From assembly GCA_937901265.1 (NCBI GenBank), contig CALCHA010000459.1, positions 1 through 6,100 of the forward strand: 6,100 nucleotides of DNA, written 5' to 3'. Below, in pieces: positions 1 through 6,100 of this stretch. Position 1 is the stretch's first letter. Each line of letters opens with the position of its first letter. The notes below the pieces were generated by a model. It saw only the letters and a program-made list of their open reading frames with translations, was not told where the DNA came from and searched no databases. The DNA is from an uncultured Phycisphaerales bacterium. Lineage in GTDB: Bacteria; Planctomycetota; Phycisphaerae; WQYP01. The position numbers were made by a program, and so were the translations under genes.

Positions 1-951
1 CGCCACAATACCGACGTTTGGCTTCACGCCCGGTTCCTGCTTGCTCGGCGTGCCTTCGTTGGAGTTGGAGGTTGTACGCGTTTCCAGCACCTCCGCCTTG
101 GCGATTCCCTTGGGGTCGTAGGTCTCCGATTCCTGGGCCCGGCGGCGCAGGTCGGGGACGGCGTTGACGGCGATCTTCACGTTGGGAATATCGCTGAACA
201 TCCAGGCGAGCTTCTGCGTGTACTGATCTTCCATGCTCTTCTTGAGTTCAAGCAGGTCGGAAGGAAGCCCCGCATCGCCGCCCTGGGCGCGGTAAGAACG
301 CTGGCCGTCGATGACGCTGACCGCGTCGCGCTTCAGGCCCGACACCGATCCGGCCATCATCGAGACGATCGCATCCACCTGCCGGCTGTTGAGCGGATCG
401 TCCCGCCGCAGCTTGACGGTCACCGTCGCCGAAGCGGGGGCCGAATCGCGCCCCAGGCCGGATTTCTGCCCAGGCACCACGATTACGGTGCCTTTTTCGA
501 TGTAAGGGAAATAGGAGAGCATGCGCGAGAGGGTTTCGTCCATCGCCAGCGTGAGCTGCTGCTCGGCGGAGCGGTCGGAACGCCACATGTCGTTGCTCTG
601 GGAGAGCGCCAACAGCGCGGCGGTGGTGTCCGACGGCAGCGCCTGGGCCGCGAAAAGCTCGCCGCGGATGGCATATGCCTCATCGGCCGGCACGAGGACC
701 TTGTCGCCTTCGATCTTGTAGGTGTGCTTGCCCTGCAGGGCCATCTCGACCTTGTTGATTTCGGTGGGCGTCATCGGCTGGGCAAGGAGCACGACCATGG
801 TGGGTTTGGCGGAGTTGGCCACGACGAAGAAGGCGGTGGCGACCATGATGAGCAAAAGCAGCCCGGTCAGCAGCTTCTGGCTGACGGTAAGACCCTTCAA
901 TTGGGTCTGTATTTGCGAGAAGGATTTGCGCAGGAAGTCCATGGCGTCCAT
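1..951 (-). CDS. fliF: Flagellar MS-ring protein FliF, 3' end cut by the window edge
   Basis: FliF builds the MS ring in the cytoplasmic membrane, the base on which rod, export gate and C ring assemble. I translated 317 residues from the reverse strand; the frame is open to position 1. Residues 27-46 form one hydrophobic membrane segment. A periplasmic YscJ/FliF region follows: residues 127-160 carry the helix-strand block, and 174-215 the conserved run with SATVTVKL, then QVDAIVSMMAGSVSGL and VSVIDG. The second membrane segment and the FliG-binding C-terminus would lie outside the window (FliF is usually 500-570 residues). An in-frame stop at 955-957 limits the start to ATG at 951 or ATG at 942. 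The only Shine-Dalgarno-like GAGG (953-956) is 1 base from the first and 10 from the second, so 942 may be the true start. It is preceded by a 196-base gap after fliE. Family assignment is firm. Confidence 0.93.
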   Translation of the reverse strand, partial: MDAMDFLRKSFSQIQTQLKGLTVSQKLLTGLLLLIMVATAFFVVANSAKPTMVVLLAQPMTPTEINKVEMALQGKHTYKIEGDKVLVPADEAYAIRGELFAAQALPSDTTAALLALSQSNDMWRSDRSAEQQLTLAMDETLSRMLSYFPYIEKGTVIVVPGQKSGLGRDSAPASATVTVKLRRDDPLNSRQVDAIVSMMAGSVSGLKRDAVSVIDGQRSYRAQGGDAGLPSDLLELKKSMEDQYTQKLAWMFSDIPNVKIAVNAVPDLRRRAQESETYDPKGIAKAEVLETRTTSNSNEGTPSKQEPGVKPNVGIVA

Positions 952-1086
952 GCCTCAGTTAGGACTGTGTAAACAGTGCCCCAGCCGGCCGCTCCGCAGC
1001 CGTAAGGGAGTCATCGGTAGAAAGTTCGGAGGTTCAACAGGGGAAAATGGCGCGGCGCGGTCAAAAATGCGCGAACGGGGTGGAAT

Positions 1087-1100
1087 CGCGCAACTTTTGC
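1087..1100. promoter_or_regulatory. CGCGCAA-N3-TTGC inverted repeat, possible regulator site
   Basis: On the plus strand the site reads CGCGCAA, CTT, TTGC: a GCAA/TTGC inverted repeat around a 3-base centre. The same 11 fixed bases with the same spacing occur in the longer perfect palindrome upstream of flgB (2473-2491). By eye I found no third GCAA-N3-TTGC in the window. Recurrence in the only two sizeable gaps suggests a shared binding site, perhaps for the neighbouring response regulator, but no sigma-54 promoter is apparent downstream of this copy. Confidence 0.3.
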
Positions 1101-1109
1101 CGCTTTCTG

Positions 1110-1142
1110 CCCACCCGCTCCCCACCCCCTGCCCGCCCCCCC
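1110..1142 (-). promoter_or_regulatory. G-tract cluster, potential G-quadruplex in fliE-fliF mRNA
   Basis: On the minus strand, which has the mRNA sense, there are six G tracts of 7, 3, 5, 4, 3 and 3 bases separated by loops of 1, 2, 1, 3 and 1 bases. This exceeds the usual G3+N1-7 rule for an intramolecular quadruplex. It starts 6 bases after the fliE stop codon, so it would be transcribed at the head of the fliE-fliF spacer. The pattern is directly visible; folding and any effect on transcription, RNA stability or fliF translation are inference. Confidence 0.5.
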
Positions 1143-1147
1143 TGGGA

Positions 1148-1462
1148 TCACACGCGCAGGTTCTTCACTTCGTCGTAGGCGTCCTGCAGCTTGTTTCGTA
1201 TTTGCGTAAGCATGTTAAAGGCCATCGACGCCTTCTGGCTGGCGGAAATGATTTCGCCCATGTTGTTCGAGCGGCCCGTCACGAAGTCGTCGAGCTTCTG
1301 ATCGGCCGCCTGCTGGAGGTCGTTGACCTCGCCGAGGTTTTTCATCAGCACGTCCTTGAAGCTGGTGGCGGGCGTGCCGGCGGCGGCCGGCGCGGCGGCG
1401 GGCGTGCCCGGGGCGGTCGGGCTGGTCGCTTGCAGGTTTTTCAGGGCAGTGAGGGCGTCCAC
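1148..1462 (-). CDS. fliE: Flagellar hook-basal body protein FliE
   Basis: FliE is the small protein that joins the MS ring to the proximal rod and is exported by the flagellar type III system. The product is 104 residues, the normal size. The C-terminal two thirds show the family pattern: VNDLQQAA at 46-53, then SASQKASMAFNMLTQIRNKL from about 73, then AYDEV at 95-99, all predicted helical. Residues 12-34 are a low-complexity Ala/Pro/Thr/Gly linker with a repeated GTPA-type unit, probably flexible. The start is GTG at 1460-1462, set by AGAGGA 4 bases upstream; an ATG at 1473-1475 is out of frame. It lies 28 bases after flgC, consistent with co-transcription. The stop is TGA at 1148-1150. Confidence 0.92.
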   Translation of the reverse strand: MDALTALKNLQATSPTAPGTPAAAPAAAGTPATSFKDVLMKNLGEVNDLQQAADQKLDDFVTGRSNNMGEIISASQKASMAFNMLTQIRNKLQDAYDEVKNLRV

Positions 1463-1490
1463 GGTATCCTCTCATGTCCGGGGGCGGCGG

Positions 1491-1895
1491 TTAAGCCAGC
1501 ACGCGGAGCGTCGCGGTAATCATCGACTTGGTGGTTTCAATCGCGGTAATGTTCGCTTCGTAAGCCCGGGTGGTTTCCAGGGCATTCACGTATTCGGTTG
1601 AAAGATTCACATTCGGGTACATCACGTAGCCGTCGGCGTTGGCTGCCGGACTGCCGGGCTCGAGCTTGGGGTGGAAGGGGGCCTCATCGTCCTGTTCAAT
1701 GGAAGCGACACGGACCCCGGCGCCGCCGTCGGCGGTGCGCTGCGCCTGGAAGGTGGTAAAGAGGCGGCGGTAGGGGGAAGGGCTGCCATCCGGGCCAAGG
1801 ACCGAATCGACGTTGGCGATATTGGACGCGATGGTGTCGAGCCGGGTCCGCTGGGCGGAGAGAGCGCTGGTGGAAATATCGAACGAACCGAACAT
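1491..1895 (-). CDS. flgC: Flagellar proximal rod protein FlgC
   Basis: FlgC is a proximal rod subunit that crosses the periplasm after export by the flagellar secretion system. The 134-residue product matches the family length. Its N-terminus has the rod motif: FDISTSALSAQRTRLDTIASNIAN at 5-28 (NIAN at 25-28), followed by a PYRR segment at 41-44. The C-terminus holds YPNVN, then EYVNALETTRAYEAN and a final helix, the coiled-coil partner typical of rod and hook proteins. The ATG at 1893-1895 is preceded by GAGGA with a 6-base spacer. It starts 45 bases after the flgB stop and ends (TAA) 28 bases before fliE, so it probably shares the flgB transcript. Nothing in the sequence suggests it is defective. 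Confidence 0.94.
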   Translation of the reverse strand: MFGSFDISTSALSAQRTRLDTIASNIANVDSVLGPDGSPSPYRRLFTTFQAQRTADGGAGVRVASIEQDDEAPFHPKLEPGSPAANADGYVMYPNVNLSTEYVNALETTRAYEANITAIETTKSMITATLRVLA

Positions 1896-1940
1896 GCATA
1901 ATCCTCACTGGAAGGTCTTTACTGGCGGATACTTAAGGGG

Positions 1941-2372
1941 TTAGACCTTCATCGAGATAGCCCGGGAAACCATGTCGTACTGGTACTTGAGCAACTGCGT
2001 CGCGGTGTTGTGGGCGATGGCGTTGTCGGCAAGGTCGCCCATGAGCGACTCCACCCCGCGGGCGCCCCGGTCGTGAAACAGCGGGCTGGCCATCACCTCA
2101 TGCGGGGCGCTGTAAAGCTGGGAGGCGTCGTCCGCGATGCCCGCATCACCGCCGGATTGCGGATCGAAGGCATCGTTGAGCGACGTGTGGCGCTGATCGA
2201 CCGCCGCCCGCAGCGACGCCTGGAAGGCAGGGACATTCAAGTCTTTCTGCACATAGCCCGGGGTGCTGACGTTGGCGATGTTCTCCAGCAGCACCTGGTG
2301 GCGTTGCTCGGTGAAATTAACCGCCTGTTCGAGCATGCGGGTGGTCGGCGAACTGAGCAGATTTTCGATCAC
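1941..2372 (-). CDS. flgB: Flagellar proximal rod protein FlgB
   Basis: FlgB is a proximal rod protein placed next to FliE and FlgC. From the chosen start the product is 143 residues, normal for FlgB. Residues 10-40 contain the basal-body rod signature, ending in LLENIANVSTPGY (NIANVSTPGY at 31-40), then KDLNVPAFQ. The C-terminus has the conserved helix with LMGDLADNAIAHNTATQLLKYQYD. I chose GTG at 2370-2372 because AGGA (2380-2383) lies 7 bases upstream, the N-terminus then aligns with the family, and a sigma-54 promoter sits just upstream. The frame stays open to 2510, but that extension would run over the promoter. First gene of the structural unit, probably activated by the regulator encoded directly upstream. 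Confidence 0.93.
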   Translation of the reverse strand: MIENLLSSPTTRMLEQAVNFTEQRHQVLLENIANVSTPGYVQKDLNVPAFQASLRAAVDQRHTSLNDAFDPQSGGDAGIADDASQLYSAPHEVMASPLFHDRGARGVESLMGDLADNAIAHNTATQLLKYQYDMVSRAISMKV

Positions 2373-2379
2373 GGGCGTT

Positions 2380-2383
2380 TCCT
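2380..2383 (-). promoter_or_regulatory. Ribosome binding site deciding the flgB start
   Basis: AGGA within ACAGGAAA is 7 bases from the GTG at 2370-2372. No comparable site precedes the in-frame codons further upstream. It lies in the short leader predicted from the sigma-54 promoter (about 2373-2395). Confidence 0.65.
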
Positions 2384-2404
2384 GTCGCTGAGGTGACGGG
2401 ACTA

Positions 2405-2421
2405 AAGCAACCAGCATGCCG
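2405..2421 (-). promoter_or_regulatory. Sigma-54 (RpoN) promoter for flgB-flgC-fliE
   Basis: The minus strand reads CGGCATGCTGGTTGCTT. Against the consensus TGGCACG-N4-TTGCW it keeps GGCA, the following G, and TTGCT, with the invariant GG (2419-2420) and GC (2407-2408) separated by exactly 10 bases. Two positions differ (C for T before GG; T for C). If the C of GC is taken as -12, transcription would start near 2395, giving a leader of about 23 bases with the flgB ribosome binding site. The gene just upstream encodes a GAFTGA-bearing activator, which is required by this class of promoter. Confidence 0.75.
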
Positions 2422-2472
2422 GGGGCGGAACGGGGGAACTCCTCGAGAAATTGCCCCATCCGGCAGCGTGCC

Positions 2473-2491
2473 CCGCGCAAGAGTTGCGCGG
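2473..2491. promoter_or_regulatory. Perfect inverted repeat, candidate activator (UAS) site upstream of flgB
   Basis: CCGCGCAA and TTGCGCGG form a perfect 8-base inverted repeat around a 3-base centre. It lies between the regulator stop (2523) and the sigma-54 promoter, centred about 87 bases upstream of the predicted transcription start; upstream activator sites of NtrC-type regulators usually sit 80-150 bases upstream. In RNA it could also fold as a hairpin, but no U run follows, so an intrinsic terminator is unlikely. Assignment to the adjacent regulator is inference. Confidence 0.45.
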
Positions 2492-2522
2492 TGGTGCGTG
2501 CAACGGGCACATTCTGCGCGAT

Positions 2523-3920
<1,398 letters not shown>

Positions 3921-3928
3921 CCGTGGCG

Positions 3929-3936
3929 CTCCTTCC
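3929..3936 (-). promoter_or_regulatory. Strong Shine-Dalgarno site for the response regulator
   Basis: GGAAGGAG lies 8 bases before the ATG at 3918-3920 and within the kinase-regulator gap. It favours this ATG over the in-frame GTG at 3951-3953, which would overlap the kinase end and lacks such a site. It is the best ribosome binding site in the window. Confidence 0.7.
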
Positions 3937-3942
3937 GCAAGT

Positions 3943-4860
3943 TCAACCTGCACAGCCGGTGGCGTTTGCCGCCGGCAAAATAATTGTTATCACCGCCCCA
4001 CTCATGACGCCGCCGACCATGCGGTTCGCGGCGCTGATCGACCCGCCGTGGGCCTCGATAATCCGGTGCACGATGGCCAGCCCCAGCCCGGTGCCGGAGT
4101 GCTTCGTGGTAAAAAAGGGATCGAACATTTTCTCCAGGACGGCGGGGGGTATGCCGGGACCGGAGTCGGTGACCGTCAGCCGAAGGCGCCCCGCGGCGGC
4201 CGTGGCGGCGACGACAATTTCGCGCCGCGTCGCCTGGGATTCGGCAATGGCGTCGGCGGCATTGAGGAGGAGGTTCAGCAGCACGCGCTGGAGCAGCCGG
4301 GCATCGCCGTGCACGATGGCTGTCTGGGCCGCCGCGTGGACGCGGAGGTCGATGCCATGTTCGAGCAGCGCCGGCTGCGCCAGGTCGACGGCCCCGGCGA
4401 CGATGTCGCCCAGTCCTTCCGAACGCATCTGAAGGTGGAGGTCGCGGGTGAAGGTCAGCATGTCGGAGACGAGGGCGTTGAGCCCTTTGACGCCGTTGGA
4501 AATCTTCCTGACCAGCTCCGCGGCGAGGGGGCGATCGGCAACCTCGGCAGCCAGCGTCGATGCGTAGAGCTGGATCCCCCCGAGCGGGTTGCGGATCTCA
4601 TGAGCGATTCCCGCAGCCATCTCGCCCAGGGCCGCCAGACGCTTCTTGAGCTCCAGCTCCCTATTTTTTTCTTCGAGTTGTTCGGTCAGCCGGACGACTT
4701 CCTGCTCCAGCCGCTCGTGGCTGACCTGGAGGCGCTGGGTGACATCGTTGTACAGCTGGAGCACCTCGTGGAGGTCCTCGATGCTGCGCGGCCGGGGCGC
4801 TTCGGCCGGTGCGACGGCCATCGACTTGCTGAGTTTGCTGGTCAACGCTGCCTGCCTCAC
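3943..4860 (-). CDS. Soluble sensor histidine kinase (FlrB/FleS/FlgS-like)
   Basis: A cytoplasmic two-component kinase of 305 residues, predicted to phosphorylate the regulator encoded next. No membrane segment or signal peptide is visible. Residues 27-75 look like a coiled coil. The HisKA domain has GEMAAGIAHEIRNPLGGIQLY at about 79-99, with phosphoacceptor H87. The HATPase region has the N box around N196-N200 (LLLNAADA), G1 DSGPGI at 232-237, F box FDPFFTTK at 246-253 and G2 GTGLGL at 256-261. This architecture matches flagellar kinases such as FlrB and FlgS, which sense an internal assembly cue. The proposed start is GTG at 4858-4860, overlapping the preceding stop as GTGA, which suggests translational coupling; TTG at codon 6 or ATG at codon 14 are alternatives, as no good Shine-Dalgarno precedes the GTG. 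Confidence 0.88.
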   Translation of the reverse strand: MRQAALTSKLSKSMAVAPAEAPRPRSIEDLHEVLQLYNDVTQRLQVSHERLEQEVVRLTEQLEEKNRELELKKRLAALGEMAAGIAHEIRNPLGGIQLYASTLAAEVADRPLAAELVRKISNGVKGLNALVSDMLTFTRDLHLQMRSEGLGDIVAGAVDLAQPALLEHGIDLRVHAAAQTAIVHGDARLLQRVLLNLLLNAADAIAESQATRREIVVAATAAAGRLRLTVTDSGPGIPPAVLEKMFDPFFTTKHSGTGLGLAIVHRIIEAHGGSISAANRMVGGVMSGAVITIILPAANATGCAG

Positions 4861-5318
4861 GTTCGCGGCCGGATGCCGTACGCCCGGTTCAAGGTTGTGC
4901 CACTGACGGTGCGGCTGATTTCCGTGCCAATCTGCTCCTTCTGCCGGACCAGTTGGGCCTTGTCCACTTCATCGGCCGCCAGGATCTCGGCGAGCAGGCC
5001 CTGAACATCTTTCAGGAGCCCCCCCACCGTCGCGCGGTCTTTTCCGGGCAGCCCATCGAGTACCTGCTGCCAGCGACCTTTGTAGGGGTGGAGTTCTTTA
5101 TCGAGGGGAGCGACCTGCTCCAGCAGCCGGCCGCGAGCGGCGAGGACGGTCATGAGGTTTTCCGCGTCGCCGGTGGAGACGTACTGGGACTGCTGTTTGC
5201 AAAGGCCAAAGATCTGCGTGTAGAGGGATTTCTGACCGGTCAGGGCGCGGACCAGTGTGGCCGCGAGGCCCATGCCCGCCAGCGAAGGCGCCCCCGGGGA
5301 AGCGAACAGATTCGTCAT
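4857..5318 (-). CDS. FlgN-like flagellar export chaperone / small helical protein
   Basis: A 153-residue, mostly helical protein with no signal peptide or membrane segment. FlgN proteins are cytoplasmic chaperones for the hook-filament junction proteins FlgK and FlgL. The pattern fits that family: an N-terminal helix (about 20-48, with YTQIFGLCKQQSQYVSTGD), a helix around 51-77 with regularly spaced Leu/Val, a helix at 97-115 rich in Leu, and a C-terminal helix ending in NRAYG (144-148). Sequence similarity between FlgN members is low, so the name rests on size, helical periodicity, the C-terminal motif and the flagellar setting. The ATG at 5316-5318 has AAGAGGA 4 bases upstream. It starts 46 bases after the TPR gene and overlaps the kinase by 4 bases. 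It could instead be an uncharacterised regulator of that kinase. Confidence 0.55.
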   Translation of the reverse strand: MTNLFASPGAPSLAGMGLAATLVRALTGQKSLYTQIFGLCKQQSQYVSTGDAENLMTVLAARGRLLEQVAPLDKELHPYKGRWQQVLDGLPGKDRATVGGLLKDVQGLLAEILAADEVDKAQLVRQKEQIGTEISRTVSGTTLNRAYGIRPRT

Positions 5319-5364
5319 AACGTCCTCTTCAAGTGCGTCTCCCGGGGGGAGGCGGAGCGGTCCC

Positions 5365-6100
5365 TCAGCGGGGTGCCGCCACGTTCAGAAAATCCTCGTA
5401 ATCGTGGCGGGTCATGCCGGTGGGCAGCTTGGCAAATGCCTCATCAGGGATGCGTTTGAGCACCCAGCGGGCCCGTTCGACGGCTGCCGCGGCCTGGGTG
5501 GGCTGGTGCAGCGCGAGGCTGGCGTTCACGATCTGCACATAGGCTTCGACGGCCAGGGGCTCGGTGGGAAAGCGGGCGGCGGCGCCGTCATAGAGCTTGA
5601 TGGCCTGGCCGAACTGGGCGGTCTCGTAGGCGCAGGCCGCGCGGTCAAGGTAGGCCGTGCGCAGATAGTCGGTTTCCAGCGGCGAGAGCGCGCGAGCCGC
5701 CACAGGCTGCTCGCCGATTCCGGCCCCTTCACCGGGATCCAAGGCGGTGATCACGCGGTCAAAAAGGTCGAGGGCTCGCTGATAGCGCGTGCCGCGAGCG
5801 GCTTCGAGGGCATCGCGGCCGGCAATCGCGGGGTTGGCCTTGATGGCCGCGGTGATGTCCTGAGCGCTGCGGCGATAGCTTTCCGCCAGCATAAACGTGG
5901 CGCGGGGGGCACCGGCATCGGCGGGGTAGCGCTCCATGGCTTCTTCCAGGCGCAAGATGGCGTCGGCCCATTTGCCGTTGCGGTAATAGAGCTCGCCCAG
6001 GGTGAAGAGGCTGACGCGAAACTCATTGGCCGTGGGGAGAATGTCGCGGTTGTCCTGCACCAGCGACAACAGCGCCGTCTCCGCCTTCTCAAAATCCGCC
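5365..6100 (-). CDS. TPR-repeat protein, N-terminus outside the window
   Basis: The frame is open to the right edge, so the start, any signal peptide and any lipoprotein cysteine are not visible; 244 residues are seen. Tetratricopeptide repeats are clear: visible residues 27-60 have the LGELYYRNGKWADAILRLEEA pattern ending in YP, followed by MLAESYRRSAQ, RYQRALDLFDRVI, then a block with YLDRAACAYETAQFGQAIKLYDGA ending in FP, and a last repeat with AYVQIVNASLALHQPTQAAAAVERA. Such repeats form a superhelical scaffold for protein binding. The arrangement resembles periplasmic or outer-membrane assembly factors (BamD/CpoB type), but that is only a comparison. The stop TGA is at 5365-5367, 46 bases before the FlgN-like gene, so it is probably co-transcribed. 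The specific function is unknown. Confidence 0.8.
   Translation of the reverse strand, partial: ADFEKAETALLSLVQDNRDILPTANEFRVSLFTLGELYYRNGKWADAILRLEEAMERYPADAGAPRATFMLAESYRRSAQDITAAIKANPAIAGRDALEAARGTRYQRALDLFDRVITALDPGEGAGIGEQPVAARALSPLETDYLRTAYLDRAACAYETAQFGQAIKLYDGAAARFPTEPLAVEAYVQIVNASLALHQPTQAAAAVERARWVLKRIPDEAFAKLPTGMTRHDYEDFLNVAAPR

Larger units (their letters stand above)
952..1147 (-). other. fliE-fliF intergenic region, probable regulatory leader
   Basis: This 196-base non-coding gap interrupts an otherwise compact set of basal-body genes. Read on the minus strand it holds, in order: a cluster of six G tracts directly after the fliE stop, a GCAA-N3-TTGC inverted repeat, an AT-richer patch, and a small ACTGT-N4-ACAGT inverted repeat (964-977) just ahead of the fliF start. 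A 19-codon open frame (ATG at 1012-1014, stop at 955-957) runs in phase with fliF but has no ribosome binding site. I see no convincing sigma-54 or sigma-70 promoter and no intrinsic terminator. Its role is unproven; it may separate or tune fliF expression relative to fliE. Confidence 0.5.

Noticed and set aside
966..995. Sigma-54 promoter just upstream of fliF (GGGGCAC with downstream ACAC)
   Set aside because: No GC occurs at the required 10-base distance from GG with TTGC context. A nearby GG-N10-GC (GGCTGCGGAGCGGC) lacks the other consensus bases.
1011..1037. Sigma-28-like promoter for fliF (TTGA-N15-ACCGATGA on the minus strand)
   Set aside because: Spacing fits, but both boxes carry two mismatches, and fliF is normally an early or middle gene not driven by sigma-28.
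722..1519. Long plus-strand open frames (also 2451-3158, 3216-3983, 3886-5004)
   Set aside because: They lie opposite well-supported minus-strand genes, their translations are low-complexity and resemble no family, and they arise from the high GC content.
2473..2491. Intrinsic terminator after the response regulator
   Set aside because: The stem is good, but no U-rich tail follows on the minus strand; the sequence after it is GC-rich.
2373..2510. Longer flgB with a start at 2510
   Set aside because: The extra 46 residues do not fit the FlgB N-terminus, would cover the sigma-54 promoter, and the GTG at 2372 has a proper ribosome binding site.
3921..3953. Longer response regulator starting at GTG 3953
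   Set aside because: It would overlap the kinase end and add residues before the REC first strand; the ATG at 3920 has a strong Shine-Dalgarno sequence.
5339..5351. CTCCC-N3-GGGAG hairpin between the TPR and FlgN-like genes
   Set aside because: Only five base pairs in GC-rich DNA and no U run; too weak to call a terminator or regulator site.

Overview
The window is a high-GC (roughly 60-65% by eye) bacterial chromosomal segment in which every convincing gene lies on the minus strand. It is part of a flagellar basal-body locus with its own two-component regulator. Reading in the direction of transcription (from 6100 down to 1), the order is: 3' part of a TPR-repeat protein; a small helical FlgN-like protein; a soluble histidine kinase; a sigma-54-activating response regulator; flgB; flgC; fliE; and the 5' two thirds of fliF. 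The rest of fliF and probably the next export/switch genes lie beyond position 1.

The regulatory half (about 2523-6100) is tightly packed. The FlgN-like gene and the kinase overlap by 4 bases (GTGA), and the kinase and regulator are 22 bases apart with a strong Shine-Dalgarno sequence. The kinase has no membrane segment and carries a coiled coil followed by a full HisKA/HATPase core. The regulator has REC, AAA+ (GAFTGA) and Fis-type HTH parts. Together they resemble the FlrB/FlrC, FleS/FleR and FlgS/FlgR pairs, which switch on middle flagellar genes through sigma-54.

The structural half (1-2372) starts after a 150-base gap. This gap holds a good sigma-54 promoter (GG-N10-GC) 23 bases or so ahead of the flgB leader, and an 8+8-base perfect inverted repeat centred about 87 bases upstream of the predicted transcription start, where an activator site would be expected. 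A related half-palindrome (CGCGCAA-N3-TTGC) recurs in the other large gap (952-1147, between fliE and fliF). That gap also has six closely spaced G tracts on the transcribed-sense strand.

The model that best fits is: the kinase phosphorylates the regulator, which activates RNA polymerase-sigma54 at the flgB promoter, giving the rod proteins FlgB and FlgC, the rod/MS-ring adaptor FliE and the MS ring FliF. The organism is uncertain. The diverged rod proteins, flgBC-fliEF order, TPR neighbour and base composition would suit a member of the Planctomycetota (for example Phycisphaerae), but this is a weak inference. No RNA genes, mobile elements, CRISPR arrays or plus-strand genes are supported.
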